Origin: Bimuria novae-zelandiae CBS 107.79
Taxonomy: Eukaryota; Ascomycota; Dothideomycetes; Pleosporales; Didymosphaeriaceae
DNA: 64,000 nucleotides
Assembly (NCBI GenBank): GCA_010015655.1
Contig: ML976669.1
Coordinates: 614,138-678,137 of the forward strand
Direction: 5' to 3'
Shown here in pieces: positions 10,834-24,365 of the stretch. The position numbers and the translations under genes were made by a program. A model generated the notes under the pieces. It did not search any database. It was given only the letters and a program-made list of their open reading frames with translations, and had not been told where the DNA came from. Numbering within the stretch: the stretch's first letter is position 1; the number at the start of each line of letters is the position of its first letter.

Positions 10834-12417
10834 CTAGCCCCGAGAGAAAACAGACAAACGGCTCTTCTTGGGCTTACCTGGCGTCGCCGGCTCCTTTTGA
10901 CTTTCCCACGGTAGGACTTCGCTCTTTCGAATCCGTCCACCAAGGCCCAGTCGTTCACGGGGAGAGCGATACCAGGAAGCCGACATTACTGAGGGTGTGA
11001 AAGATGTCGCAACCGATGGAGCAGTGGAAGCCGCGATGGAGTGTGCTGAAGTCGACTCAGTGCTCTCAGTGCTGTCTCGTCGCCCTAGCTCGGTAGTGTC
11101 GGACATCGCATCCGTGTCATCCGTACTGGCGATGGAAACTTCGTAAAGTGTTGGCAGAGAGGGAGCGTTGGACTTGTAATACCGCCCATTAGTGCTTGAC
11201 CGTGGCGGGTTTGGGTGTGGCGCAATTGGACGCGGTCGCGAGAAATTTGCCGAAGGTCTTCCACTCGGTACATTTGATGGAACCGTCGCAGGTGGTGCAG
11301 GTTGTACTACAGGCTCGTAAAGCACGGCCCTTGTCGGAGGCTCGGTAAATATAGGCTTTACGTCAAAGAGAAAGTCGTGCGTGTCAGGGACATCGGGATC
11401 ATCGTCATCTGCCCCGTAAGAGACGTCATGAGCCTCCCCTGCTTCACCCTTCAATTTCCTAAAGATTGCATCCACCTCCCCTGAAGTTACCGTGTCCGGT
11501 TCAGATATCGCAAGCTTCTCTCCGAACTGGGTCACAAACACCAGAGAGGGATCCGTATCCAACTCTGATGGGTGTGGAGGTGGGCTCCAGGGATGCTCTG
11601 CACGTGAGGCTGGCAACGCACCAGAAGAATTTGGTTCATCCGGGAAAAAGGATGTCGTGTCTGGGAACGAGGTCGTTGACGTTGAATCCGAACGGGAAAG
11701 CGCCTTCGAGGAGGAAGAGGACTCCGTGTGGTCGCTAAGATCGATAGCTGAGTGCATTGGTGAAGCTAAGGAATTCGTAGGCCCTCGGCTTTCGGTGGTC
11801 GCGACAGAAATCATTGAGGAATTGAGAGTTACGCTACGGCTGGGCTGTATCTGAGATGCTTGGTAAGAGGAGCCACTCATTGTGCTGGTTCTTTTGCTCT
11901 TGTTGGTCATGAGGGAGTTCCGCGATGATTTGACAGATTCCGGCACTCCGTCCCATTTCGAATTGACCTTTGGCACGGTGGGCGGCAGCTTTTGGGGAGA
12001 TATTCCCTGCATTCCAACCGGGGTCGACTGGCTGCTTTTGGCGGACGCCTGCTTCCGCTGTGCGTTGGCTAACTGTTCTAAGGCAAGCTGTGAGGGTTCC
12101 TTGAGGGTGAGGAAATTGAGAACGCCATTCTTCTTTTTCTTCGCCGACGACGCCTTGGACTCGCGGGACACTGAGCCATCGGAGGACGCCAGGCTGGTGG
12201 ATCTGGATGACGTTGTGCTTCTGGAATCAAATTCTAGCCTGGACAGCGGTGTGGCTGGCGGTGTGGGTAAATTGTGGTTCTTGAATGTGTCGTGGGAAGC
12301 ACCTTCGGTCAAGGTGGTCTGGGAAGAGATGGAAGCATCCTCAGATGCGGGCAGCGGATTGCGATAGGTTAGTTTCGGGATTCTGGGCGGACGTGCCAGC
12401 TTTGCAGCGGGCGCCAT
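10834..12417 (-). CDS. Conserved-type disordered fungal protein, function unknown
   Basis: A single uninterrupted frame of about 527 aa. An ATG six codons further upstream (12435) is also possible, but MAPAAKLARPPRIPKL looks like the natural start. Composition is strongly biased to Ser, Pro, Thr and Asp, with SR/SS runs, a KKKKNGVLNFLTLKEPSQLALEQLA segment that could be helical near residues 95-125, and a basic tail (SWYRSPRERLGLGGR...PKKSRLSVFSRG). No catalytic motif, signal peptide or membrane segment is visible. The length of the open frame and codon use like its neighbours support a real gene. I cannot assign a function; a scaffold or cytoskeletal adaptor is only a guess. It is divergent to the gene at 13803. 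Confidence 0.7.
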   Translation of the reverse strand: MAPAAKLARPPRIPKLTYRNPLPASEDASISSQTTLTEGASHDTFKNHNLPTPPATPLSRLEFDSRSTTSSRSTSLASSDGSVSRESKASSAKKKKNGVLNFLTLKEPSQLALEQLANAQRKQASAKSSQSTPVGMQGISPQKLPPTVPKVNSKWDGVPESVKSSRNSLMTNKSKRTSTMSGSSYQASQIQPSRSVTLNSSMISVATTESRGPTNSLASPMHSAIDLSDHTESSSSSKALSRSDSTSTTSFPDTTSFFPDEPNSSGALPASRAEHPWSPPPHPSELDTDPSLVFVTQFGEKLAISEPDTVTSGEVDAIFRKLKGEAGEAHDVSYGADDDDPDVPDTHDFLFDVKPIFTEPPTRAVLYEPVVQPAPPATVPSNVPSGRPSANFSRPRPIAPHPNPPRSSTNGRYYKSNAPSLPTLYEVSIASTDDTDAMSDTTELGRRDSTESTESTSAHSIAASTAPSVATSFTPSVMSASWYRSPRERLGLGGRIRKSEVLPWESQKEPATPGKPKKSRLSVFSRG

Positions 12418-13802
12418 GTTCGACTCAACGAGCAAACGGCGACGATCTGCGGTTACGGCAACCGGTTAGGGCGGGGGATGGCGCAGCAGCCTGCTCGAGC
12501 GCTACGTAGATGGCGCGTGCATGTCTCGCGGCAACGCGAGGTGACGTGGGGAGGGATGAAGGTGATACTGAAAGCTCGAAGCAGTGGTGGGCGGTGGTGG
12601 TCGTAATAAGGAGTGAACGAGACATCCACTTTCCGCCGCCAGCACCTTCTTATTTTCACGGTAAGGCAGGCGCCATCGACGGCAGAACCATAAAAGAAGC
12701 AAACCCAATTTGGCTCGCGAAGCACGGCCTGGCGGTGGACGCCAATGAAGATGGAGCCGGGCGTGCCTTGACAGCTTGCAAGACGGGGGCCTGGATGTAC
12801 CCGTGGCTTGAACATTGTTCCGACGCCGTCCATTGGTGTCCTGCTTCACTGGTGCTCCTGTCTGGTCGTCAAATTCACTGGTACCTCTTGTGGGCCAACG
12901 CGAGCGACATTGATGGCATTCACTGGCGGCGGCCCATGCCGATGGTTTTGAGTTGTTACCTCCGATAAGCGAACTGCAGTGCAATGCACCAGATCCGTGC
13001 GAATTGCTCTGCACACGTACCGGTACGGCAAAGTTGATGAAGATGTACAAGGTTTGGTGGTTTGGAAAGTTGTTCAGGCTCAAACAATCGGAGCTTAGAA
13101 AGGTAACTTATGCGTGAGGCGCATGATTGGCGGTCCATTCCAAGCTGCGGGAGCCCAGGCTTCCAGGCTTTTGTATACCCGTGATACATTTGCAACGCTG
13201 ATCCGCTAGAATCGCCGTCAAGAGCTGACAGGGGCAATGCAATTTCTCGCAGTAATGGGAATCTGCGTGTGGAGGACTCCCTATCTTACACGTCTGTGCT
13301 CCTCATCGTACCTGCCCAAATCGCAATCTCTTAATTTCAGCAACGAGCTTTCGGAGAAATGGGTGGAGAGTGTCGAGGAGACACTGTAGAGTATCGGGAA
13401 AAAGGCCACGGCTCTGCGACTCCTCGCTTCGAGCTCAGCAGTTCGGCCCAGCGAATGGTCGGCGCCCACGAGCCCTTCCGAGCACCTGTTCTCCAGATCT
13501 TCAGCTCAAGTCGGCTCGCGGCAGAGGCGCCTTCGAGAACGGCGCACTTCTAGCCGCCACGCGGACGGCACACCAACAGGCGACAATTGAACTAGCACAA
13601 TCTCCCAACGCCAAATCACGCTGCCTGTTGGGCGGAGACTTTTTCCTTGTCCATTTTTCTGTAAGCCGACGCCGCCAAGTGTGCGTGCCGGACGGGAGCT
13701 CTCGAGCCTCTCCGCGACGCCCGCTCAATTTTCGCCCCTCCCAGGCCTCTACCCCACGGGTACCGCATTTGCTTGTCCACCAGCCGATTCCTCACCTCCG
13801 CC
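12418..13802. other. Divergent intergenic region
   Basis: About 1.4 kb between two divergent starts, probably with both promoters. Several medium frames overlap on both strands (12502-13083 minus, 12510-12968 plus, 13370-13828 plus). Their mutual overlap and lack of motifs argue against coding. Confidence 0.5.
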
Positions 13803-14639
13803 ATGCCAGCGCTCCTAGTAGATACTAGTACACCGTCTACCTCGCCCAGTGCCTTCTCCACCCCGTCAGACCAGCCCGAGCAACGGCGCTCGCAGTCGCG
13901 CTCGCCCAATCGCCCGCCGGTGTCGCCTATCACACCGACTGTTTCCGCTGCACAGCTCGCCCGTCCAGAGCCCTCCGACGCGCGGACACGTGTCGTGCCC
14001 CCGCCGCCGCCCCCGCCGACTGCGACCTTCAGACAGCAGCCACCCTCTATACCCATTTCCGAGAGCGAGAACCCCGATGCGATAGCGCTGCGATCCGCCA
14101 TCTCGCTGCTGCAGCTTCAGCGCGAGAAGAGCAAGCGGGACCTCAAGGCGCTCGAGGAACTCAAGGCTGCCGCTGTCCAGGATCCTCATGCCTTTGTGCG
14201 CTCTCTGCAGGAGCAGCGTAAGGAAGCCGCGGGTAAGCCTGTCGACATCCTCAGTCCAACACTATCCGACATAGCCGATTTGGCTGCGAAAGAGAGCGCG
14301 GATGGGCGAAGCGAAGACGAAGGTGCACGAAAGGACTCGGTACAAGTCGATACCCCAGGGCAGGACAGCACCAAGTTTCCTGCTATCCCTCAACCGCAGA
14401 ATGTTGTAAGATGTCCGCCGGTCAACTGGGCGAAATATCACATTGTCGGGGAGCCGTTGGACAAGTTGCACGAAGAGCAGAAGCGGTATCCAGGTTCGAG
14501 TGAGCCTCCTCGGACGCAGCAAGGGACGAAAGCTCCATCGCATCGAGTTGCTGCGCCCTATTCGCCTTTCACTGACGGTGTCGGCGGACCTCCATCTACC
14601 TCACAACCTGCCCGGGCACCAAAGAAGTCACCGTCTTGA
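13803..14639 (+). CDS. Proline-rich protein with conserved C-terminal block, function unknown
   Basis: Intronless frame of about 278 aa if begun at the ATG at 13803. An in-frame ATG at 13773 would add ten residues (MSTSRFLTSA), but MPALLVDTSTPSTSPS after a CCGCC context looks better. The first 80 residues are disordered, with a run of Pro around residue 60. Then comes a helical segment (AIALRSAISLLQLQREKSKRDLKALEELK), and at about residue 200 a compact block, NVVRCPPVNWAKYHIVGEPLDKLHEEQ, which looks like the conserved core. I recognise the style of this block from uncharacterised fungal proteins but cannot name a family. A nuclear scaffold role is possible. Nothing in the sequence proves it. 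Confidence 0.7.
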   Translation: MPALLVDTSTPSTSPSAFSTPSDQPEQRRSQSRSPNRPPVSPITPTVSAAQLARPEPSDARTRVVPPPPPPPTATFRQQPPSIPISESENPDAIALRSAISLLQLQREKSKRDLKALEELKAAAVQDPHAFVRSLQEQRKEAAGKPVDILSPTLSDIADLAAKESADGRSEDEGARKDSVQVDTPGQDSTKFPAIPQPQNVVRCPPVNWAKYHIVGEPLDKLHEEQKRYPGSSEPPRTQQGTKAPSHRVAAPYSPFTDGVGGPPSTSQPARAPKKSPS

Positions 14640-15629
14640 CCCGTCGTATCAACTCTGTGTTCGTAATGTCACAAATTTGCCCACTAGCATTCATTCTTGG
14701 TACACCACTCAGATCGTCAGATGCGATATCGGATCTCAACTCTAAAAGTCCGGAGCGCGGGTCTGCTCCTTTACGAGTTACGTTGTCACGGTTACTCAAT
14801 GATAGACGCTTTACGATAGAAAGGGTGCTACCCTTCTAGATGCAGCACAAATTACACACTTACCAATCTAGCACTGGATTGCTTGGTGTCATTGGTTCTG
14901 TTTTGGTCTCCCTATTTACGAGCCCTCTAAAAGATGCAGAAGCCTCAAGCCCTTCAACAAGTCACCCTTTTTATCCTGCCCAGGTTCGTCGCTGGTGGGT
15001 CAAGTACACGTTGACCAGGCTCAACTACTAGCGGATCGTCGCATATTTACCTTTGTGCTGCAAACTAACAAGAAGTACGCGTGTCTTCTTTGTACCTCTC
15101 TTCCACACGCGTGGCCTGCATGGCTGTGCAATGCCAGCGCCATCTCTGTGGCGCTTCATACCGAAGTTTTGCAGCCTTGGCGGTGCAGTCGGTCCGTTTG
15201 CCCGTCGTCGACGTGCGTTAGCGTGCTTCCAGCCTTGCCCTTCGTGTGGACCCTGGCACTAATGACGTTGGTCATCAAGCAAACCAGTCTTGTTTGGCCA
15301 ACCATTTCATGTCAACAACGGCCCTATTGCCCTGTGTCAGGCATGGGCGCCGTAGATCCCAACCACTGAATAGATGCGGTGGGTGAGACTGGGCCGCGCC
15401 GCAAGCAAGTTTGTAAACCGGGCTGGTCCCTTGTTTGGGTGACGGTGACGTGAAGGCTCTTGGAATGCCCAGGGCAACTGTACTTATACATAGACTCCTT
15501 TGTGTCCCGGGTGTCATCTTGGTTACGTCTTGTCTTTCATTGAGTCAACTTATCTACTCGTTACCTCTTCCCCGCCCTTCACTAAGAAACATACAACCAC
15601 TGCATACGAAACCGAATCAACCAAACACC
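14640..15629 (+). other. Intergenic region upstream of the SUR7-family gene
   Basis: About 990 bases. The last 120 before the ATG are pyrimidine-rich (CTTCCCC, CCTCTTCCCCGCCC), as is common just upstream of fungal start codons. No coding frame with recognisable content. Confidence 0.5.
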
Positions 15630-16576
15630 ATGCGACCGATTGCATTGATACCAGCGTTATTAAGCGCGGCAGCGCTAGTTCTTGCCTTCCTGTGTCTTTT
15701 CGCAGGGCATAAGAAGAACTTCATGGAAGACTACCACATCCTCTCACTCAACGTCTCGCGCCTAGGCGAAGGCCTCGTCGAGGGAACTATTGGCCAAGAT
15801 GAAGGGACTCTAGGATCCCTCTGGGACCTCGTCCCCGACAGCATCCAAGACGATGTCGGCGAGGCAGCCGGCGCCGTTGCAGACAAGCTCGGCATCGAGG
15901 TAACTTCCAACTCTTCACCCCCCCCCTGCCCATGAAACAGCCCACTGACACGCACCCCCAGGACTTCTACTCTGCCCATCTCCTCGACTACTGCTACGGC
16001 CAATTCACGCCCGCCGAGGCCCCCAATGCGACCCTCGACGCCTCTGACATCTCCAGAAACGTGACCGGCTGCTCGAATTCCACGGCGATGTTCTGGTTCA
16101 ACCCGACCGAGATCCTCGAGCGCGCGCTGAATAACTCCGGCGTCGACGTCACGCTGTCGGACCTCAAGTGGCCGCAAGACATCCAGCGCGGGCTCGACGC
16201 ACTCCGCCTCGTCTCCGTCACCGCCTTCGTGCTCTACTGCATCGCCATCGGGCTGATCTTCCTCTCCTTCCTCGCCGCGCTGGTCGCCGTCTTCGCGGCG
16301 GGCCGCCTGTCCGCTTGCGTCAATTTGCTGGTCGGCATACTGTCCTTCCTAGCCATCGGACTTGCGAGCGCACTGGTTACGGCCGTGATTGAGAAGGGTG
16401 CCGATGTTATTAATAAGCATGGCAGCGATATTGGTGTGAGGGCTGATAAGGGGAAGAAGTTTATGGCGATTACGTGGGTGGCGACCGCGCTCATGTTTGT
16501 TACGCTGCTGTTGTGGGTTGTGGAGTTGTGCGTGGGGAGGAAGAGGAAAGGGACGTATGCTGCGAAGCACGGTTAA
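15630..16576 (+). CDS. SUR7/PalI-family four-TM membrane protein
   Basis: Two exons, 15630-15899 and 15962-16576, joined by a 62-bp phase-0 intron, give about 294 aa. The N-terminal ALIPALLSAAALVLAFLCLFAG is the first membrane segment. A long extracytosolic loop follows with the family's Cys pair (LLDYCYGQF and TGCSNST), two N-x-T/S sequons, and the characteristic FWFNPTEILE block. Three further segments follow: VTAFVLYCIAIGLIFLSFLAALVAVF, ACVNLLVGILSFLAIGLASALVTAVI and ITWVATALMFVTLLLWVVELCVG. The tail is basic. SUR7-type proteins sit in the plasma membrane, at eisosomes or at cell ends and septa, and affect wall and lipid organisation; PalI members sense ambient pH. The sequence alone does not decide which subgroup applies here. 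Confidence 0.88.
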
Positions 16577-17854
16577 GCGGTCGCCGGTAGAGCAAGGTGG
16601 CGAGAAGTGTTGAAGTCGTCGCTTTGGCGTTCGCAGTGGAGTGGGGACTGTTGGTCTTGGGCTGCAGACTGCTCCACGTGCCCAGCTCGCATCGAAGATT
16701 GATACTGGAGGGAGCAAGGGAGGGGTAATGTGGTGCTGTATGATGTGTTACGATTCCATTGTTTTTCCTTGTTGTTTGCGCTTATACCCAGACTGCGCCC
16801 GTAGCTATTGTTTCGTCGCGCTGTAAGATAGGTTAGCCAACGTGAATGGACTCTGTCAAACTGAGATTTTACCCGGTCATGAAATATCTGAGTGCAAGAT
16901 GCAAGACTTGTTTCCAACAGGCGGTGGGGGCTCGGTGAAAACGAGAGCTCGCGAGTGCGAGGAGGAGGGGTGGCAAGACGGATCATCATAGCAGACCCCG
17001 TTGAGCGAGCGAATGTACTGACGGTTTTCAGGCAGGCCTTTTGCAACATTCTTGGGGCGATCCACTTGTGACTGCTTTTTGTGTCATGAAGTTTTGGCAA
17101 CGGATGCCATTTCATGCTGTGTTGCGTGGTGGCTCAAGAGATACTGTAAGAAAGCACTGACGTGCTTCGGCATTGGATGCGTTACGCGTGTTGCGCTATG
17201 GCTTGGCGAAGCCATGCACTCAACAATCCACCCAACCCTGGGAACGTCAGTTGATCTCGCAGCTCCACATGCTGCTGCCTGATAGGAGAATATTTTCGGA
17301 TGTGCGTTGACAGTGTTGAAATTCAAATATTCAATCGGGAAGAAGGTTGTTTAACGTACGTGAGTTCGCCTTCGCCTAGTCCTTTTGGTAGCCCTGGTGT
17401 TAGTCAGTGGAGGTTAGGTTGCCCGATCCCATGGTAGCACAGCAGACAGGACAGGATTTCCATCAAAGATAGATTAAAAGTATCTACAATCGAAAAGGTG
17501 ACGATCCTATCTTCAGTTCATGATCCCGTAATATAAACGCCGTTTTGCCCGGATTCTCCCATATCATATCGATGCTGTCATGTAGCGAAAGAGATGGACA
17601 AGCATAACAGAACACCTCGCTGCTCTCTGTCGGAGCCGAAGATGCTCATGGGTATCCGCAAACGCCAGTGCAGTACAACGAGAGTAACACGACAGGAGCG
17701 TGCTGCATTCATCCACCCGCCCTGCCTGGAAACTGCAAACAAGAAGCAAACAGAATGCCTCACCGATAAAGTACAAGAGAATAGGGGTGCTTTTGAACTG
17801 AAATGTAGCGAACAAAAATAGGATGAAATGATGTCTACCATGCATCGGTATCAT
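16577..17854. other. Convergent intergenic region
   Basis: About 1.3 kb between the 3' ends of the SUR7-family gene and the MADS-box gene. Frames on both strands (for example 16573-17115 minus) lack motifs. No repeat or RNA gene recognised. Confidence 0.5.
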
Positions 17855-19816
<1,962 letters not shown>

Positions 19817-22269
19817 GGTGACTGAGGGTGCTCAGACGGGAATGCGCATGGACAGGTAGTACGGGCGGCGGCGGCGCGTGGCTGGAGAGCGCCGAGGATA
19901 AAGGAAATAAAGGAAAGTGCAGTCAGCGGTGGGAGTTCAGGCAGGCGTGGCCGGTGGGCGACGGGCAGGAAGCTGCGGGCACCGGGCGACGAGATATAAG
20001 AAATGTCTGCGGTGGTTGCGCGACCTTCTTCAGGGCCCGGACGCACAACGTGAGGCTCTTGGGTTGAACACGGAAGGGTAGAGTCGAACATCACTTGAAC
20101 GTGGGCATGTCCTAATAATAGAAGAACCGTGTGGCCTGTGCAATCTTTCAGCCGTTAATTAGCTGACTTTGGCACCCTTGGACGACACGCCCATTGGTGC
20201 AGCACTCTATTCTCCCATTCGTCGTCTGCGCTCGAGAGCCTGCTAATAGTCCGAATCGGGCTGGTCCATCTGTAACGAGTTATTTTAAGGACCTTTCCAC
20301 TGCAACGTGATGCCGTGCCGTGGGACGCTGCCCGCTGCAAAGAAGCCACGGTCCGCGTCTTGGGGCATCGCGACAGGGTCTGCCAGACGCTTTGCATGAG
20401 ATGTGTGCCTCGTCAAGCTCTCATGAGAGACGCGACTCCACACTCAGTTCGTGTCAAGTGCAGATGATAGGTCTCAGATTGGTAGAGCGATTTTTCTATC
20501 TGCAGCTTCTAGGTACAGACAGTTACGCTAAAAATTGCCCTCCGATTTCACGCATCGGCGGGAGCGTGGAGTGCATACCGGGCATTGCGCTCTGCCAGGG
20601 ACAAAACCTCCAGATCGGATTGACAGGCAGCCAAATCCGGTGCAGCCAGGCACAACTCCTGTGCACACTGTGCCCGGCGATACGTTGTGGCCTTGTGAGT
20701 TTGTGTTGTGCCAAGGCATGCCTCGTCCCTGTAACACACGATGGCCCATCGTGGTAGGTCGCTCAATCTCGGCCTTCGCCCTCTTCCGGACGGGCTATCC
20801 CTGGGGGCTGCCGCCAGCAAGCCGATGAGGTGCGCTTGGCGTGTGTTTGGACGCGCAAGGTGCGGTGTAGATGCCAAAATGGTGAAGCTGTACTGTACCT
20901 GTTCCGCAAGGTCAGTCCCCGCGGCGTTCTGCTGCAAGCGCGCTGAAATGATGCATGTCGAGATGTATAGCAGCCAGTATACGCCACGCGTGCCAATCAG
21001 ATGCACAGAAGATTCTTGGAAACAGTCGACTGGTAACACGACCGGAGAGAAAACACGGCACCGGTGGACGTTGAACGTTGTGGCAGGGCTAAGATTGAGC
21101 CAGCGATGGTCGTGGCTCCCGCATTAGTGTCGATCCGCTTCTAATTATATCCTACATCTCACCAAGGGAAGCGAACCGATGACGCTTGTCCCAACCTCAC
21201 CACAAAACAATTCTCGAAATCTGGATCTCTGGCTTTTGTCATCGACAAACTGCTGCCCTATCCGCTCGCATTCTGCCCCACACACACGTATATCTCCGTG
21301 ACATAATCTCACATGCGTAAACGCCTGTTCGTATATCTTTGAAGCTATTGACACCTGCCGATCTCCAATGTTCTCGACGCTAACTGGCCGAACCCCAGCC
21401 TTTCATCCTTCTCCTACTCCACATCTGTCCCTATCTTCTTCAAATAGTTACCGATGTGCGTCTGATCACCTGTCACGCCGCATTCCTACGCTTCGTACCG
21501 ACAGCGGACGTGAACCAGACCTACGGTTCTCTTACTTACCCCTGTGAGAAGCTTGTTGTTTCTATTATGAGCTTCACTGTACCTGCAGCCGAGCATCATT
21601 GCCTGGATCGGATGTACACAAGCGACTGCCGCGCGTGCATGAAACGAAACATCAGCATGCACATATCGTCAACCTTCAGGGACCCTTACTTGACGTTCTC
21701 TTACCAGGTTCACTGCGGCCTGTTGGCCTACCCTGGATTTACTTCCAGACTATCCTCATCTATCAGACGCAGGTACAGACCTAGTTCGACTATTCTTAGA
21801 CGAGCGATGTAGGTTGACAAGTCTTGCTGACTCTACAACCGCCCTTGATCCTTCACGATACCAAATATGTCCGCAAAAAGAAACCACAGGCGATCAGAGT
21901 ATACGGAGCCTTTCATCGTGCCCATATCCTGTCCTTTGCATATTCTGTCAAGATCGTCTTCGCTGATCTGGCCGCGTACACTAAGCGCTTCACGAAACGT
22001 GAACCTAAAGGGCCAAGGCAGAAACCACGCAAGAATAGAACACTGACGAATTGATGCTAGCACAGTTCAAACTCTGTGAAGACCCTATTTCGAGTTTGGA
22101 AGGGAGGTGGCAAAGCAACCAGAGTTCAGCACTAGCATCCGGCTTTCTCCCGCAAGTATTGCATTTTCACTCCTCACATTACACTACACATGGGGACCAT
22201 TTCGCCAAGTCTATTCGGTCTACTCAATCATCTCTTCGGTCGATCAATCTCTAACTGAGCTAACAAGCA
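19817..22269. other. Long intergenic region upstream of rlmA
   Basis: About 2.45 kb between the rlmA start and the 3' end of the DUF1996 gene. It should contain the rlmA promoter. Frames at 20320-20757 plus, 20548-21039 minus, 20741-21127 plus and 21456-21812 plus overlap each other, begin without context and show no family motif, so I do not call them genes. No tRNA cloverleaf or transposon terminus recognised. Confidence 0.5.
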
Positions 22270-23602
22270 CTAGAACGGCATGCGGTCTCCAGGAAGACTC
22301 TCCAGCCCTATTAGTGTCGTCAGCAACTTCACATATCATCTCTCGAACATAACAATAAGGTCGACTTACATCCATCAATGTCCTCATTCACAGTCCGCGG
22401 AACAGTGCACTTCATTGCGTCCTCCGGGCTCTGACGCTTCAGTGCCGGGCAAGCATCGCCATTGCACTTTGTATCCATAGCTCTCTGGAGCGAGTCATCT
22501 TTCCACCCGAAGACGTAGTCGCCATGATTAGAATATCCATGCCTGCATTAATTGTCAGATAGACTGCCATACGTCATAGCAGGAACACTTACTGGTCCCC
22601 AGTGCTCCACACGAATGGTTGCGAGCCATCTGCCGGCCACAAGCTCTTGTCATTGAAGCTTCGAGTCTGTGTATCACGGTCAGCCATCTCACATCCCAGC
22701 TTCCTCACCTTTTCACATGGAAGCATCAGAGCAGGACACTAGAAAAGTGGAAACTCACGTCCCAAATGACTTCGTACATTACCTGCGGGATAACCACAGG
22801 ATGACTCCCCGAACACGTCCCGGTCGGCCCCACATCATTCGCCTGCGACCCCGTCGCGTACGCCAAATGGCTCTTATGATCCGGACTATCCAAATCTTTC
22901 CCATTCCAGCACGTTGGAAATGTGATGACCGTTCTAATGCCTCCAGCGCAGAAGCCCGTCGGGAGCGTCTGCGTATCTGGCGCCGCGCAGTTGAGATTGC
23001 TGTTGTCGCCCGATGTGGGCATACATCTATGACACACCTTATTTTCTTCAGTACATATCCGCATCTCTACAAAGTGTGTATAGATTGGTGGGAGGGGCAA
23101 AGAGAGCTGGGCGGCTTACCTTCCTGTCCGGCTGCTTCGTCGTCGCCGCCGCATCCCCCACCAACATCCTAAAACCCGGCCTAAACGCCGTCACTGAAGT
23201 CTTATTCTTCGCATCAGGAATATAATACACCGTTATACCCCCATTACCCGTCAGCCCCTCACTCGGTATCTGCGGCACTCTCTTATAAGTACCATTCCGG
23301 GCTCTGAAGTACAGCACCGCGGTCCAGTAGTTCGAGAAGTCCTCTGAGAAGGTGCAGCTCGTGCATGTGGACTGCGAAGGTAGGTCATGGGAGAGTGTCG
23401 CGTTGAACGAGTTTCCGCCGACGATTTGGTGGAGGTGGGGCGAGGGGACGACGCCCGGGTTTACGAGAGGGTCGATGCGGTCGACGACGAGCTGAGAGCA
23501 TTCGAAGCGCATCATGGGGGGGGCGCCGGGGGGAGGGCCTTGGGTTGCAGCGAGGCCCGCGAGGCCCGCCAGGAGCGGGAGAGTTGCTGTAGGCCACTGC
23601 AT
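22270..23602 (-). CDS. Secreted DUF1996-domain protein
   Basis: Five exons: 23602-23120, 23037-22759, 22666-22593, 22542-22370 and 22307-22270. The introns are 82, 92, 50 and 62 bp, phases agree, and the product is about 348 aa. The start at 23602 gives a signal peptide (MQWPTATLPLLAGLAGLAATQG); an upstream ATG at 23704 would bury it. The DUF1996 run is clear: FECSQLVVDRIDPLVNPGVVPSPHLHQIVGGN, CTSCTFSEDFSNYWTAVLYF, GGIRTVITFPTCWNGKDLDSPDHKSHLAY, GTCSGSHPVVIPQVMYEVIWD, FVWSTGDQHGYSNHGDYVFGW, and the final GWLESLPG recovered by the last splice. DUF1996 proteins are secreted, sometimes carry WSC domains, and have no proven activity. The many conserved His, Asp and Cys residues suggest an extracellular enzyme or metal site, which is inference. 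Confidence 0.92.
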
Positions 23603-24339
23603 CGCGAGTTGTGCGGCTCTGTTGCTCGTCGAAAAGAAGGGTTTAGTTTCTAGGATCAAGTAACACCATAGAAAGGCTACGGCTTTTAGGATTCCACCTT
23701 CCATATACTTTTTCGGGCCCTTGTTTGTTGGGATGGTGCCCCACCTCGGTGCTAAGTTGCAGTTTAATATGAAGATGCACGTTTAGATGGCGAGGCATTT
23801 AGGCGGGCGTTCGGGAGATGGGTGCCCCAATCATGCACGTCTTGAGGCCCCTCCGGCCGTCAGACCAATTTTTTTTATTTCCACATGTATGGGTCCGGAT
23901 TATAGTTACTCAGTATGCTGATTATAGTGTGTTCGAGACGCAGTGGGCGGGTTCCCGGGTTAAGGGCTGGCGGGCAGTGGGACGGCACAGGGCGCAATCT
24001 TCTATCGCCCGTTATGAAGATTATGGTTGTGGTCGTGAAGTTACTCTTCACGTTCCCTTAATTAATTGCTTCTCTAAGTTGTTTACTGTCGTAAGTCTAC
24101 AGCTCGTATACCTGGACGTGCGCATCGCAATATCACAGACTAAGCGGTTTGCGCGATTATTATCGCATTATCTGAATTGAGGTATATCAGTAGTCAAATA
24201 TGCCCGCTTGGCTACTTGAAGGAAGATAAAGAGATGTGTAGTAATAATGTCAATTTGTGAAGTGCCCCATCTTGTATCTTTCTTGGGCATGAATCAGCAC
24301 GAGGTAAATACACGGCTGTTTTCTTGGAAGTTTAGCTAC
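23603..24339. other. Flank between DUF1996 gene and transposon island
   Basis: About 740 bases with the DUF1996 promoter, becoming AT-richer towards the right. At about 24289 an ATG followed four codons later by GTAAAT could be a small first exon for the gene on the far side of the island; this is only an inference. Frame 23818-24180 has no recognisable content. Confidence 0.4.
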
Positions 24340-24365
24340 CAGCGATTCCAACAGTAAGTAATCCG
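24340..24365 (+). repeat. Left terminal inverted repeat of the hAT element
   Basis: Starts CAGCGATTCCAAC and matches the reverse complement of 48533-48508 at 23 of 26 positions. Beginning with CAG fits hAT termini. Confidence 0.72.

Noticed and set aside
12502..13828. Medium-length frames between the two disordered-protein genes
   Set aside because: They overlap in both directions and show no conserved motif; treated as promoter DNA.
20320..21127. Three overlapping frames upstream of rlmA
   Set aside because: No family resemblance, mutual overlap on both strands, no splice signals that extend them.
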